64,000 bases of DNA from an uncultured Bacilli bacterium (lineage in GTDB: Bacteria; Bacillota_I; Bacilli_A; RF39; UBA660), in assembly GCA_934098505.1 (NCBI GenBank), contig CAKOOR010000002.1, positions 1-64,000 on the forward strand. Direction: 5' to 3'. Shown here piece after piece: positions 41,036-49,609 of this stretch; positions within the stretch are counted from its first letter, which is position 1, and the number at the start of each line of letters is the position of its first letter. The notes beneath the pieces were generated by a model, which did not search any database, had not been told where the DNA came from, and saw only the letters and a program-made list of their open reading frames with translations. The translations under genes were made by a program, and so were the position numbers.

Positions 41036-41204
41036 TTTATTTATAAAAGAAATTAACACATAGTGTTAATACGAAACTAATTGTATCTAGTAAATTTTTA
41101 AATGCGATGATTAATAATGAAGAAATAAAAAAATTAAGTGATTATGATACAACTATGAAAGATTTAGATAATGAAATTAAAAGTATAGTTGCTTATTTAG
41201 ACAC

Positions 41205-41234
41205 AAAAAGAAGCCTTTTCGACTTCTTTTTACT
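41205..41234 (-). terminator. Terminator after the zinc-ribbon gene
   Basis: AAAGAAG / CTTCTTT stem with a 9-nt loop and T-rich tail, overlapping the gene end. Confidence 0.55.
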
Positions 41235-41667
41235 TTACTATCTCAGCCTTAACAACTTCATTACGATTACATTTTACCGTAAAAGAGTTACCACATTCTG
41301 GACATTTAACAGTATGAGTTCCCTTTTTTAAAGGTAGTTTCAATACTTGATGACACTTTGGACATCTTTTATATAAGGCTTTATTATAATTCTTAATTAT
41401 ATCTTTATATAACTTAAATTTCTTTTTAGGATAACTTATTATCTTAACATAGATATTATTTTCTTTTCTTCTTTGTTTAACATTCTTAGATACTATTCTA
41501 AATATAAGGATGGCAATACTAAGTACTAGGGCTAAACTTAAATAAATATTATTAATAAAGATATCCATTATACTTAAGATAATAATTATTATTAAGTTAA
41601 AGTTAAATAATTCATCAAAGCCATTTCTTCCAGGCATACTACGGTTTATTAAATCTTTATAAGACAC
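41230..41667 (-). CDS. Membrane protein with C-terminal zinc ribbon
   Basis: 145 residues: two membrane helices near residues 22-62, a basic stretch, then a zinc ribbon KRCPKCHQVLKL and TVKCPECGNSFTVKC. A common Firmicutes protein of unknown function. It follows htpG with 11 bp spacing, so it may share the heat-shock transcript. Confidence 0.8.
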   Translation of the reverse strand: MSYKDLINRSMPGRNGFDELFNFNLIIIIILSIMDIFINNIYLSLALVLSIAILIFRIVSKNVKQRRKENNIYVKIISYPKKKFKLYKDIIKNYNKALYKRCPKCHQVLKLPLKKGTHTVKCPECGNSFTVKCNRNEVVKAEIVK

Positions 41668-41678
41668 AAAGACCTCCT

Positions 41679-43571
41679 TTATTTAGCAAGATATTCACAA
41701 ATTAAATTACTTATTTCAGTTGGATTTTCAATACTTAAGCCTTCGATTAATCTAGCCTCAGCATATAATATCTTAGTATAATTCTTTAATTCTTCTTTAT
41801 TATTAGCATATAAGTCTTTAATCTTCTTGGCAATTTCATGATTTTCATTTATTTCTAAGACTTTGTTAGCCGTTACCCCATTATCAAATGGCATATTTTT
41901 CATAGTCTTTTCCATTTCAACGGAAATATCGCCTTCACTGGATAAGCATACAGGGTGATTCTTTAGTTTATTAGTAAATTTAATAGCTTTAACATCAGGT
42001 ATAGCCTCTTGCATGAAGGTAAACATTTCTTTAGCCTCAGTATTTTTTTCTTCTAATTCTTTCTTTTCTTCTTCAGTTTCTAAATTAGCATTTTCACTGC
42101 ATACATTCTTAAATTCTTTTTCTTCATAGCTTCTTAAAGTCATAAGGGCAAATTCATCAACATATTCAGTGCAGTATAGAATTTCATAACCTTTTGCTTT
42201 AGCAGCTTCTACTTGTGGTAACAAGTCAATCTTATCAACAGTTTCACCGCAGGCATAATAAATACCCTTTTGATCCTCTTTCATACGACTAACATATTCT
42301 TTTAAGGTCGTATATTTTTTATCATTTGATGAAATAAACATTACTAAATCTTTTACTTTATCTTTATCTATACCATAATTATTATATACTGCATACTTTA
42401 TTTGCATCCCAAAGGCTGTATAGAATTTTTCATATTTAGCACGATCTTCATCACGCATAGTTTCTAATTCTTTTTTAATCTTGCTTTCAATATAATTAGC
42501 AATAGTCTTTAAGATACGATTTTGTTGTAAGGTTTCTCTTGAAATATTTAAAGATAAATCAGGAGAATCAACAACGCCTTTAACAAAACTAAAGTAGTCT
42601 GGTAATAAGTCAGAACATTTATCTGTAATTAAAACGCCATTAGAATATAGTTGTAACCCTTTTTCGTACTCTTTAGTATAGTAATCAAAAGGAGCATGAG
42701 AAGGAATATAAACTAAGGAAGTGTATTCAATAGTTCCTTCAGCTTTAGTATGAATGTGAGCGATTGGTTCTTCATAATCAAAGAATTTATCACTATAGAA
42801 AGTATTATATTCCTCATCTGTTATTTTTGATTTATCTTTCTTCCAAATAGGAATTAAAGAGTTTAAAGTTTCTAACTCAGTATGTTCTTCATACTCATCT
42901 GGATCTTTTTCATCTTTTTTAGGTTTCAAATGTTTATGAGTTTCATACATAGTAATTGGATAAGTTATATAATCGCTATATTTCTTAATTAAAGTTGAAA
43001 TTTCATATTCTTCTAAGTACTTAGAATACTTTTCATCTTCAGTATCATCTTTTAAATATAAAATAATATCAGTACCATAATCTTCTTTAGTAGCAGGTTC
43101 GATTTCATAACCATCTATACCACTAGAAGTCCATTTACTGGCTTTATCAGTCCCATATTTTTTAGATATAACTTCTACTTTATTGGCTACCATGAAGGCT
43201 GAGTAGAAACCAACCCCAAATTTACCAATGATATCAATATTTTCTTTATGTTCATTATTTTCTTTAAAATCACTTGACCCACTCTTAGCAATGGTACCTA
43301 GGTTATTTTCTAATTCTTCTTCAGTCATACCAATACCATTATCACTGATAGTTAAGGTTTTATTTGCTTTATCAGGGGTAATATGAATATTAAATTTAGA
43401 TGTATCTACTTTTATATCTTTATCAGTTAAAGACATATAATGTAGTTTATCTATAGCATCACTAGCATTAGATATAATTTCTCTTAAAAATATTTCTTTG
43501 TTTGTATAAATGGAATTAATCATTAAATCCATTAGTTTTTTAGATTCCGCTTTAAAGGCTTTTTTCTTCAT
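41679..43571 (-). CDS. htpG: HtpG (Hsp90) chaperone
   Basis: 630 residues, full length. GHKL ATPase motifs: REIISNASDAIDKL, TISDNGIGMT, GKFGVGFYSAFMVA; middle domain SRETLQQNRIL; a dimerisation C-terminus. Assists folding of client proteins. Preceded by a strong promoter with a CIRCE-like repeat. Confidence 0.97.
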   Translation of the reverse strand: MKKKAFKAESKKLMDLMINSIYTNKEIFLREIISNASDAIDKLHYMSLTDKDIKVDTSKFNIHITPDKANKTLTISDNGIGMTEEELENNLGTIAKSGSSDFKENNEHKENIDIIGKFGVGFYSAFMVANKVEVISKKYGTDKASKWTSSGIDGYEIEPATKEDYGTDIILYLKDDTEDEKYSKYLEEYEISTLIKKYSDYITYPITMYETHKHLKPKKDEKDPDEYEEHTELETLNSLIPIWKKDKSKITDEEYNTFYSDKFFDYEEPIAHIHTKAEGTIEYTSLVYIPSHAPFDYYTKEYEKGLQLYSNGVLITDKCSDLLPDYFSFVKGVVDSPDLSLNISRETLQQNRILKTIANYIESKIKKELETMRDEDRAKYEKFYTAFGMQIKYAVYNNYGIDKDKVKDLVMFISSNDKKYTTLKEYVSRMKEDQKGIYYACGETVDKIDLLPQVEAAKAKGYEILYCTEYVDEFALMTLRSYEEKEFKNVCSENANLETEEEKKELEEKNTEAKEMFTFMQEAIPDVKAIKFTNKLKNHPVCLSSEGDISVEMEKTMKNMPFDNGVTANKVLEINENHEIAKKIKDLYANNKEELKNYTKILYAEARLIEGLSIENPTEISNLICEYLAK

Positions 43572-43654
43572 ATATATTATCTCCTTTTATATAAATATAT
43601 TATTTAGTGTTATCTTTTTTATTTTAGCAGTCATATTTCTTGAATGCTAAATAA

Positions 43655-43683
43655 AGTATAATGCTTTTTTTAGCACTTGTCAA
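43655..43683 (-). promoter_or_regulatory. htpG promoter
   Basis: TTGACA (43678-43683), 17 bp, TATACT (43655-43660), inside a CIRCE-like repeat as at clpB. Confidence 0.8.
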
Positions 43684-43697
43684 TTAGAGAGTGCTAA
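43670..43697. promoter_or_regulatory. CIRCE-like operator of htpG with a 10-bp spacer
   Basis: TTAGCACTT and GAGTGCTAA are the same half sites as at clpB but are spaced 10 bp rather than 9. HrcA binding may be weaker. Confidence 0.7.
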
Positions 43698-43784
43698 GTT
43701 TTTGATGAAAATTAGGCGAAGAAATTATGAAGTTGAAATGAAGCGACATAAGATATAGTAGAAATAAAATAACGAGGTGAATTT

Positions 43785-44159
43785 ATGAATGATACATTTT
43801 TTCTATCTATCCTAACGGGATATGATACTCTTTTTAAAGCCTTACTAATCTTTATTGTCTTAGATTATTTAAGTGGGGTAATGAGAGCTTTTTATACGGG
43901 AAAGTTAAGTAGTAAAGTAGGTGCTAAGGGAATTATTAAGAAGATTGGTTATATTATTTTAGTTATAGTAGTAGAAATATTAGATATTTTACTTAAAGAT
44001 AATGGCTATTTAAGAAATATTGTTATTTATATGTTTATTGCTAATGAAGGAATAAGTATTTTAGAAAATTGGAGTGCTATGGGTATTAAGTTACCAGCCA
44101 TCATTAAGGATAAATTTAGTAACATGAAAGGAGGTGAAGAAAATGAGCAAAATAAGTAA
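43785..44159 (+). CDS. Phage-type holin (holin-4 family)
   Basis: 124 residues with FIVLDYLSGVMRAFYTGKLSSKVGAKGI then membrane helices and a short charged tail, typical of phi29/LL-H-type holins in Firmicutes. It overlaps the M23-LysM gene by 17 bp, forming a holin-hydrolase cassette. No other phage gene nearby, so it is likely domesticated. Confidence 0.85.
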   Translation: MNDTFFLSILTGYDTLFKALLIFIVLDYLSGVMRAFYTGKLSSKVGAKGIIKKIGYIILVIVVEILDILLKDNGYLRNIVIYMFIANEGISILENWSAMGIKLPAIIKDKFSNMKGGEENEQNK

Positions 44160-44688
44160 TTTAATCTTTCATAATAAAAGACATTATATAACGCAAAAAT
44201 TTAGTAATAAACATAAAGCAGTAGATTATGGAACTTATCGTAAAAAAATAAAGCAGTATGCTATCGAAGATGGAATTGTAACTTATGCTGGTCTAATTAG
44301 TGGTGGTAAGGCAGTTAAAATTAAATATCCAAGAATAAATAAAGAATTTATGCATTTACATTTAGATAAAATTTTAGTAAAAAAAGGGCAAAAGGTTAAC
44401 AAAAATACTTCTATTGGTACAACTGGGATGACCGGTATCGCAACGGGTATTCACTTGCATTTAAGGATAAAAGATTTAAAAACCAATAAAATACTTGACC
44501 CCGAAGAATATTCATTAACTTATGAAGAAGATAAGCATATTTATTATATTGTTAAAAGAAAAGATAATTTAACTAAGATTGCTAAAAAATATAAAATGAC
44601 ATGGCAAGAACTTTATCTGAAAAATAAAGAGATTATAGGTTCTAACCCAAATCTCATTCGTGTTGGTCAAAAGTTATTAATTAAATGA
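44143..44688 (+). CDS. M23 peptidase with LysM domain
   Basis: 181 residues from ATG 44143 (AAAGGAGGTG upstream). M23 domain with KHKAVDYGT, FMHLHLDKI and GIHLHLRIKDL; a C-terminal LysM (YYIVKRKDNLTKIAKKYKMTW). No signal peptide, so export may depend on the holin. The first metal-ligand His is in NKHKAVD. Cuts peptidoglycan cross-links. Confidence 0.85.
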   Translation: MSKISNLIFHNKRHYITQKFSNKHKAVDYGTYRKKIKQYAIEDGIVTYAGLISGGKAVKIKYPRINKEFMHLHLDKILVKKGQKVNKNTSIGTTGMTGIATGIHLHLRIKDLKTNKILDPEEYSLTYEEDKHIYYIVKRKDNLTKIAKKYKMTWQELYLKNKEIIGSNPNLIRVGQKLLIK

Positions 44689-44694
44689 CCGTTA

Positions 44695-45462
44695 TTATTT
44701 TAATTTACTTTTTGCTTCTTTTTTAGCTTCCCTTTTCTCTTGTTTTTTAAATAATTTTAAAGCTTTCTTTTCTCTTGTTGATACTTGTTTTTTATATTTT
44801 TCTAGATGTTCTTTAAGAGAAATATTTTGATTAAATGGTAAGATAAATGAATATTTCTCTTTTGCTTTTTCTTGATGTTCACGGATAGATACTTTTAATT
44901 CTTCTAATTTAACTGGAATATCATTTTCTTTAGCATACTTTTTAATCTTATGGTATAGGTTAGTTGAATAAACATAGTCAATAACGATAACCCCAAAGAA
45001 AACACCAAGAACAAAAGAAAAGGCTAGGTTATTAGAAAACCATTTCAAACCATTTAGGATAGGTTGAGCCAGTAAGAAGTAATAAAGAGCGGCAATACCA
45101 GTCCAGATAGCCGAAAATAACGGACAGATTATTCCTTTGTAGTTTCCCCATTCATTGGAATAATCCCAAAGTTTAGGCCCTCTTCCATCGACAAATGACA
45201 AACCGCCAATAAACTCAATGAGAGTCATCGTGGCGCCCATTAGTAAAATAACAACAATTGGGTGAACACTTAAATTATGAAATATTAAGTAAATAGCGGT
45301 TAAGGCCGTTAAACCAAAACCATATATTGGTAAGTAAGGGCCAACTAGAAATCCGGGGTTTACCCATTTACCAGAAACGGCTCGTCTAAAAAACAACTCC
45401 ATAATCCAACCACAAGTACAACCAATATAAAAAATAAACATAAAAGTTAAAAACCAATTCAT
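44695..45462 (-). CDS. Membrane protein of the putative ABC-transporter-permease (CmpB-like) family
   Basis: 255 residues from ATG 45462 (AAAGGAG upstream). Five or six membrane helices with CTCGWIMELFFRR, VNPGFLVGPYLPIYGFG and LWDYSNEWGNYKGIICPLFS, signatures of a widespread Firmicutes family (PF06541 by memory). A long basic C-terminal coil. Function unproven. Confidence 0.8.
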   Translation of the reverse strand: MNWFLTFMFIFYIGCTCGWIMELFFRRAVSGKWVNPGFLVGPYLPIYGFGLTALTAIYLIFHNLSVHPIVVILLMGATMTLIEFIGGLSFVDGRGPKLWDYSNEWGNYKGIICPLFSAIWTGIAALYYFLLAQPILNGLKWFSNNLAFSFVLGVFFGVIVIDYVYSTNLYHKIKKYAKENDIPVKLEELKVSIREHQEKAKEKYSFILPFNQNISLKEHLEKYKKQVSTREKKALKLFKKQEKREAKKEAKSKLK

Positions 45463-45608
45463 TATAAACACTCCTTTAACTTATTAAAAGTAGAACGAAT
45501 TGTTCTCTTTTTTCTTATCTTGATTTTAGCATAGATGGTTAAAAAAAGATAGTAATTAAAAGATAATGAGTTTGATTTTAGAGCATATAATTTTATAGGT
45601 GATTTTTT

Positions 45609-46031
45609 ATGTTAATTAATTATACGACGAAAGAACTAGATTTACTGGCTAGAATTATGCGGGCTGAGGCTTTAGCGGAAGGTAATCTGGGGATGCTGAT
45701 GGTTGGTAATGTTGTTATTAATAGAGCAATTGCTAACTGTCTAACTTTTAAGGATATTCGCACTATTACTGATGCTATTTATCAAAAAAATCAGTTTAGT
45801 GGGACAAAATCTAGTTTGTTTCAAGGAAGTGCTACTACTAAAGAAAAGGATTTAGCCAAAAGAGTTTTAAGGGGAGAATATTTCTATCCTGCGACTCATG
45901 CGTTATGGTTTTATGCTCCAAAAACTGGCGATTCTTGCAAAAATAAATGGTATGATCAGGCTCTAGCAGGAAGATATAAGAATCATTGCTTTTATAAACC
46001 TGATTCGGGAGTATGTGTTGAGTTATATTAG
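45609..46031 (+). CDS. SleB/CwlJ-type cell-wall hydrolase
   Basis: 140 residues covering one Hydrolase_2 domain: LLARIMRAEALAEGNLGMLMVGNVVINR (catalytic Glu near residue 20) and FYPATHALWFYAP. No signal peptide. SleB relatives cleave muramic bonds in spore cortex or vegetative wall. Neighbouring genes point to wall turnover. Confidence 0.85.
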   Translation: MLINYTTKELDLLARIMRAEALAEGNLGMLMVGNVVINRAIANCLTFKDIRTITDAIYQKNQFSGTKSSLFQGSATTKEKDLAKRVLRGEYFYPATHALWFYAPKTGDSCKNKWYDQALAGRYKNHCFYKPDSGVCVELY

Positions 46032-47182
46032 TCTTTAGAACTATTTAAATAAATATTATCTAAAGTTACATTATTAATATCATCAATATTAAATGAAGAA
46101 TTGTTTATAAGTTTATCATAACCAGTCTTCATTATTTTTTCGGTTAAACCAAAAACTTGAGCATAAGAAAGGTAATAATCCCATAATACTATCTCTTCGG
46201 GTTCTTTCCCTGCAAAAGCCCCAAAGTCATCTAAGAAGTTAGCAAAGGATTTTAATTTATAATATTCTTCTATACCTTTAGGGGTTCTTTTTAAATTATT
46301 TCTCATTTCTTCATTATAAGAGTTAATACCAGCATTAATTACTTCTTGGAGAGAATAAACGATAAAACATAAGGCACTGTAGACAAGTTGAGCCATAAAA
46401 CTAAGCATTATAAAGCATACTATCCCAGAAAAGATGGCTGAGATTATGCTATAGGGGTTATCTACCTCAAGAGCGGCTACAGTCATTAAGATACTAATTA
46501 ATAAAACTATTATATTTTTGATAATATTACCGACAGTCCCAAATTTTTCCAAAAAATTAAAATTATTCTTTTTTTCTTGAGAATCAGTATATAAATCTAA
46601 TTTTTTCCCATCTTCTAAACATAGTCTATACCATTCATTGTAGTTAATATCTTTAACTTTATTCTGAGAAATATATTGCATTATATACTTTTCATTTTCT
46701 AAAAGCTGATCATTTTGATAATTTAATACTTGGATAAAATATTTATTTCCTAATTTAAATAGTTTTAAATATTTTTTAGCACATAAATCGAGGATAACAG
46801 CGACGATGTCTTTTTCATTTTCGATTTTAGAATCTATTAGTAAGGTATTAACACCGATACCAAAATGATTTGGTAACTCTCGATAATAGAGATATTTATT
46901 TTGTTTTTCGATTTTTTTATTAATTCTTTTCATGTTAATTTTAGCCATAATTTGGCCAAACAGAAAACTTATATTAGTAAAAACTAAAGTCACTACTATA
47001 ACGCCAAAAATAAGGGCATAAAGTCTATGAAGGTTAGGATCTGATGAAGTATCTAGGGATTTACAATATTTTATGTACAAACAAATAATTACAGCATTAA
47101 ATATTAAAACTGTAATTAAATTTGCGAAAATGCTTTTAGCATATTTATTATATTTGGTTTCATGTTTTGCCATTTTACTCAC
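46028..47182 (-). CDS. DUF2207-like membrane protein
   Basis: 384 residues: two N-terminal helices, a soluble segment (YRELPNHFGIGVNTLLIDSKIENEKDIVAVILDLCAKKYLKL cut of a winged-helix-like domain), two more helices and a C-terminal FANFLDDFGAF...WDYYLSYAQVFGL, the typical end of DUF2207 proteins. The usual N-terminal DUF2207 beta domain is absent. Function unknown. Confidence 0.7.
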   Translation of the reverse strand: MSKMAKHETKYNKYAKSIFANLITVLIFNAVIICLYIKYCKSLDTSSDPNLHRLYALIFGVIVVTLVFTNISFLFGQIMAKINMKRINKKIEKQNKYLYYRELPNHFGIGVNTLLIDSKIENEKDIVAVILDLCAKKYLKLFKLGNKYFIQVLNYQNDQLLENEKYIMQYISQNKVKDINYNEWYRLCLEDGKKLDLYTDSQEKKNNFNFLEKFGTVGNIIKNIIVLLISILMTVAALEVDNPYSIISAIFSGIVCFIMLSFMAQLVYSALCFIVYSLQEVINAGINSYNEEMRNNLKRTPKGIEEYYKLKSFANFLDDFGAFAGKEPEEIVLWDYYLSYAQVFGLTEKIMKTGYDKLINNSSFNIDDINNVTLDNIYLNSSKD

Positions 47183-47226
47183 CCTAAACTATTATTAATT
47201 TAATTATAACAAATTTTTAAATATTT

Positions 47227-48432
47227 TTAACTATTATTATTGGGTATTATTAATTCTTGACCAATTGCAAGTTTAGATGTTTTTAAGTTATTACGATTAA
47301 TTAATTCGCTTACCGCAGTATTATATTTTCGGGCTATCGAATATAGGGTATCACCTGATTTTACTGTATAGGTTTTTTCGGTAGTATTTTGTGTTGATAC
47401 AGGAATTTTTAAGTTCTGACCGATAGAAAGGTTATTAGAAGTTAGATTATTTAGGGTAGTTATAGCATTTACAGTCGTGTTATATTTTTTAGCAATGGCA
47501 TACAAGGTATCACCAGATTTAACCTTATAAGTTGTAACATTAGTATTTTCTTTAGGTGTATTCTTAATTAACAAAGTCTGACCAATTGATAAGTTATTAG
47601 ATGTTAAATTATTTAAATCTTTAAGTTCTTGGACGGTTAAATTATTTTTAGAAGCTATTGCGTATAAAGTGTCACCTTTCTTAACAGTATAATAATCATT
47701 AGGTTGGTCTACTTTAGCAGCACTTATCTTTAGCTTTTGACCAATTTGAAGAAGATTAGATGAAAGGTTATTTAATGATTTTAAGTTGGCAACTGTTGTA
47801 TTAAATTTATTAGCAATACTCCATAGGGAATCGCCTTTTACGACTGTGTAATATTCATCTGTTGGGGATGTATAAGGCACACCGGCATAAGAAGCAACAG
47901 CTTTTACTACAGCTTCGGCTAGTTCCTCATAATTATTTTTTAACTGTGAAACATCATCGCCGGTTGAATCAAGAAAGCCATATTCAACTAATAAAGCCTC
48001 TGTGTTTGGCGTTTCTCGAATTATATAGTAATAGTCTTTAGAAGAATTACTTGGTAGACGACGCTGGTAATATTTGCGAACATTTTGCCCCGTATTTTCA
48101 ATTTCTTGCGTTATTTTTCGCGCTAAGGTATCATTATTTCGCAAGGCGTAAACAATCTCAAAACCATCACCACCACCGGCATTAATATGGTTAGATAAAA
48201 CTATAACATCTTTACCATCACCATAAAAACTTAAAACTTTATTGACACGGTCAGTTGGATTTAGGGTTACATCTTCTGTTCTGGTCATTTGATTTGGTAT
48301 TCCTAACTCATCAAACCTTTGTTTCATATATTTGGATATCTTTAAAGTTAAATCTTTTTCAATAATTCCATTGCCACTAGCACCCCCATCTTCACCACCG
48401 TGTCCACTATCTATTACAATCTTTTTAGACAT
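47227..48432 (-). CDS. N-acetylmuramoyl-L-alanine amidase with four LysM repeats
   Basis: 401 residues from ATG 48432 (TTTAGGTG upstream). An Amidase_3 domain: VIDSGHGGEDGG, LSNHINAGGGDGFE and a final E in ALLVEYGFLDS. Four LysM units follow (KGDSLWSIANKFN, KGDTLYAIASKNN, SGDTLYAIAKKYN, SGDTLYSIARKYN) with Thr/Asn linkers. No signal peptide. Splits the peptide from the glycan chain. Confidence 0.93.
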   Translation of the reverse strand: MSKKIVIDSGHGGEDGGASGNGIIEKDLTLKISKYMKQRFDELGIPNQMTRTEDVTLNPTDRVNKVLSFYGDGKDVIVLSNHINAGGGDGFEIVYALRNNDTLARKITQEIENTGQNVRKYYQRRLPSNSSKDYYYIIRETPNTEALLVEYGFLDSTGDDVSQLKNNYEELAEAVVKAVASYAGVPYTSPTDEYYTVVKGDSLWSIANKFNTTVANLKSLNNLSSNLLQIGQKLKISAAKVDQPNDYYTVKKGDTLYAIASKNNLTVQELKDLNNLTSNNLSIGQTLLIKNTPKENTNVTTYKVKSGDTLYAIAKKYNTTVNAITTLNNLTSNNLSIGQNLKIPVSTQNTTEKTYTVKSGDTLYSIARKYNTAVSELINRNNLKTSKLAIGQELIIPNNNS

Positions 48433-48498
48433 ATTTATCACCTAAAATATTGTATGTTTAAAGAAAAAAAATGCCATTGTTTTAAGCATAAATACTTT

Positions 48499-49320
48499 CT
48501 ACAATTCTGGCACTTGAAGTTCATAGTTATCTAATTTGTTATTTTTTCCTAATAAGAGATTTTCAAAAAAATTTATTAAATATTTTTTATCAGCTTTTAC
48601 ACCTTTTTGATAATTAGTATAGTTTGCTCTTACTAAAGCATTTCTAAAATACTTGGAATTATCTTTAAATAATTAATTATTACCCTTAAAACCCATACTT
48701 AGCAGATATTTTTGAATAAATAAAGCTGTTGTTCTAGTATTTCCTTCTTGAAAAGGGTGTATTTGCCATATTCTAGAAGTAAATTCACATATCCTATTTA
48801 TTAATTGGTCATCATTGAAGTTAAGGTAGTCTTTTTCTTTTTCTTCTTCTAAATCATATTTTAAGGATGCTAATATCATATCATAAGATTGATAGTTTAC
48901 GGTATCTCTATTTAAAATTGGCTCTTTTTTCGGCATATTATATAATCTAAAATTACCAGGATTATACTTTTCTTTATCTAAATTACAGAACAGCCTTTGA
49001 TGATAATTTTTTAAAGTTAAATAATCAAATCTAAAAGACTTATCATTTAAAATTTCATAGATAGCAAGCGCAACTTCATCGGCCTCTTTGTAATTGTCAC
49101 TCTCACTATTATCTTTATTTTGCTTATAATAAGATGTTATTTTCTCTTGAACCTGTTGATATGTTTTTTCGCCTTTTATATGTTCTTTAGATAATTTTAT
49201 CATATATTTAGATGGTTGTAAGTTATCAACTTCTTGAAGTCCAAAAGCAATATTCCAATATAGTTGCTTTGTTTTAGGAGATTCTTCATCATTTACTTTA
49301 TCATAGGTAATTTCACACAT
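48499..49320 (-). pseudogene. Fic-domain protein broken by one in-frame TAA
   Basis: Starts at ATG 49320. It carries the Fic motif HPFQEGNTR and the flap region. At 48673-48675 an in-frame TAA follows GFKGNN. The same frame then stays open for 57 codons (LFKDNSKYFRNALVRANY, KADKKYLINFFENLLLG) to TAG at 48499, exactly the tail seen in homologous Fic proteins. One base change (for example GAA to TAA) accounts for it. Fic enzymes transfer AMP to target proteins. The truncated product keeps the active site and could be partly functional. Confidence 0.85.
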
Positions 49321-49419
49321 ATAAATCACTTTCTTTCTAGGTAGTTAACTAGGTTAATTTTAACATGATTTCTTATTAAGCTCATTAGTTTTAAGTATTT
49401 TTTAATAAAAATTGTTATA

Positions 49420-49468
49420 AAAAAGGTGTAATAATAATCACATCTAGCGACTAACTATTACACTTTTT
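49420..49468. terminator. Bidirectional hairpin between fic and the helicase gene
   Basis: AAAAGGTGTAATA and TATTACACTTTTT form a stem of at least 8 bp with A and T runs at both sides. Confidence 0.6.
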
Positions 49469-49609
49469 ATTGAATGACTTAGAATTTTTTGCTTAATTTT
49501 AATATAACTTTTTCTTCTAAGAAAGTATAAAAAATTATTAGTAAATATCTTACGCATAAATTATCATTTTCGTTTAGCCTTAATATTTCTTTGCAAATTG
49601 AATTATATT

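Noticed and set aside
41107..41331. Plus-strand 74-codon frame between clpB and the zinc-ribbon gene
   Set aside because: The first 40 codons look protein-like, but no ribosome site exists and the end runs through a terminator and into the opposite gene. At best a remnant.
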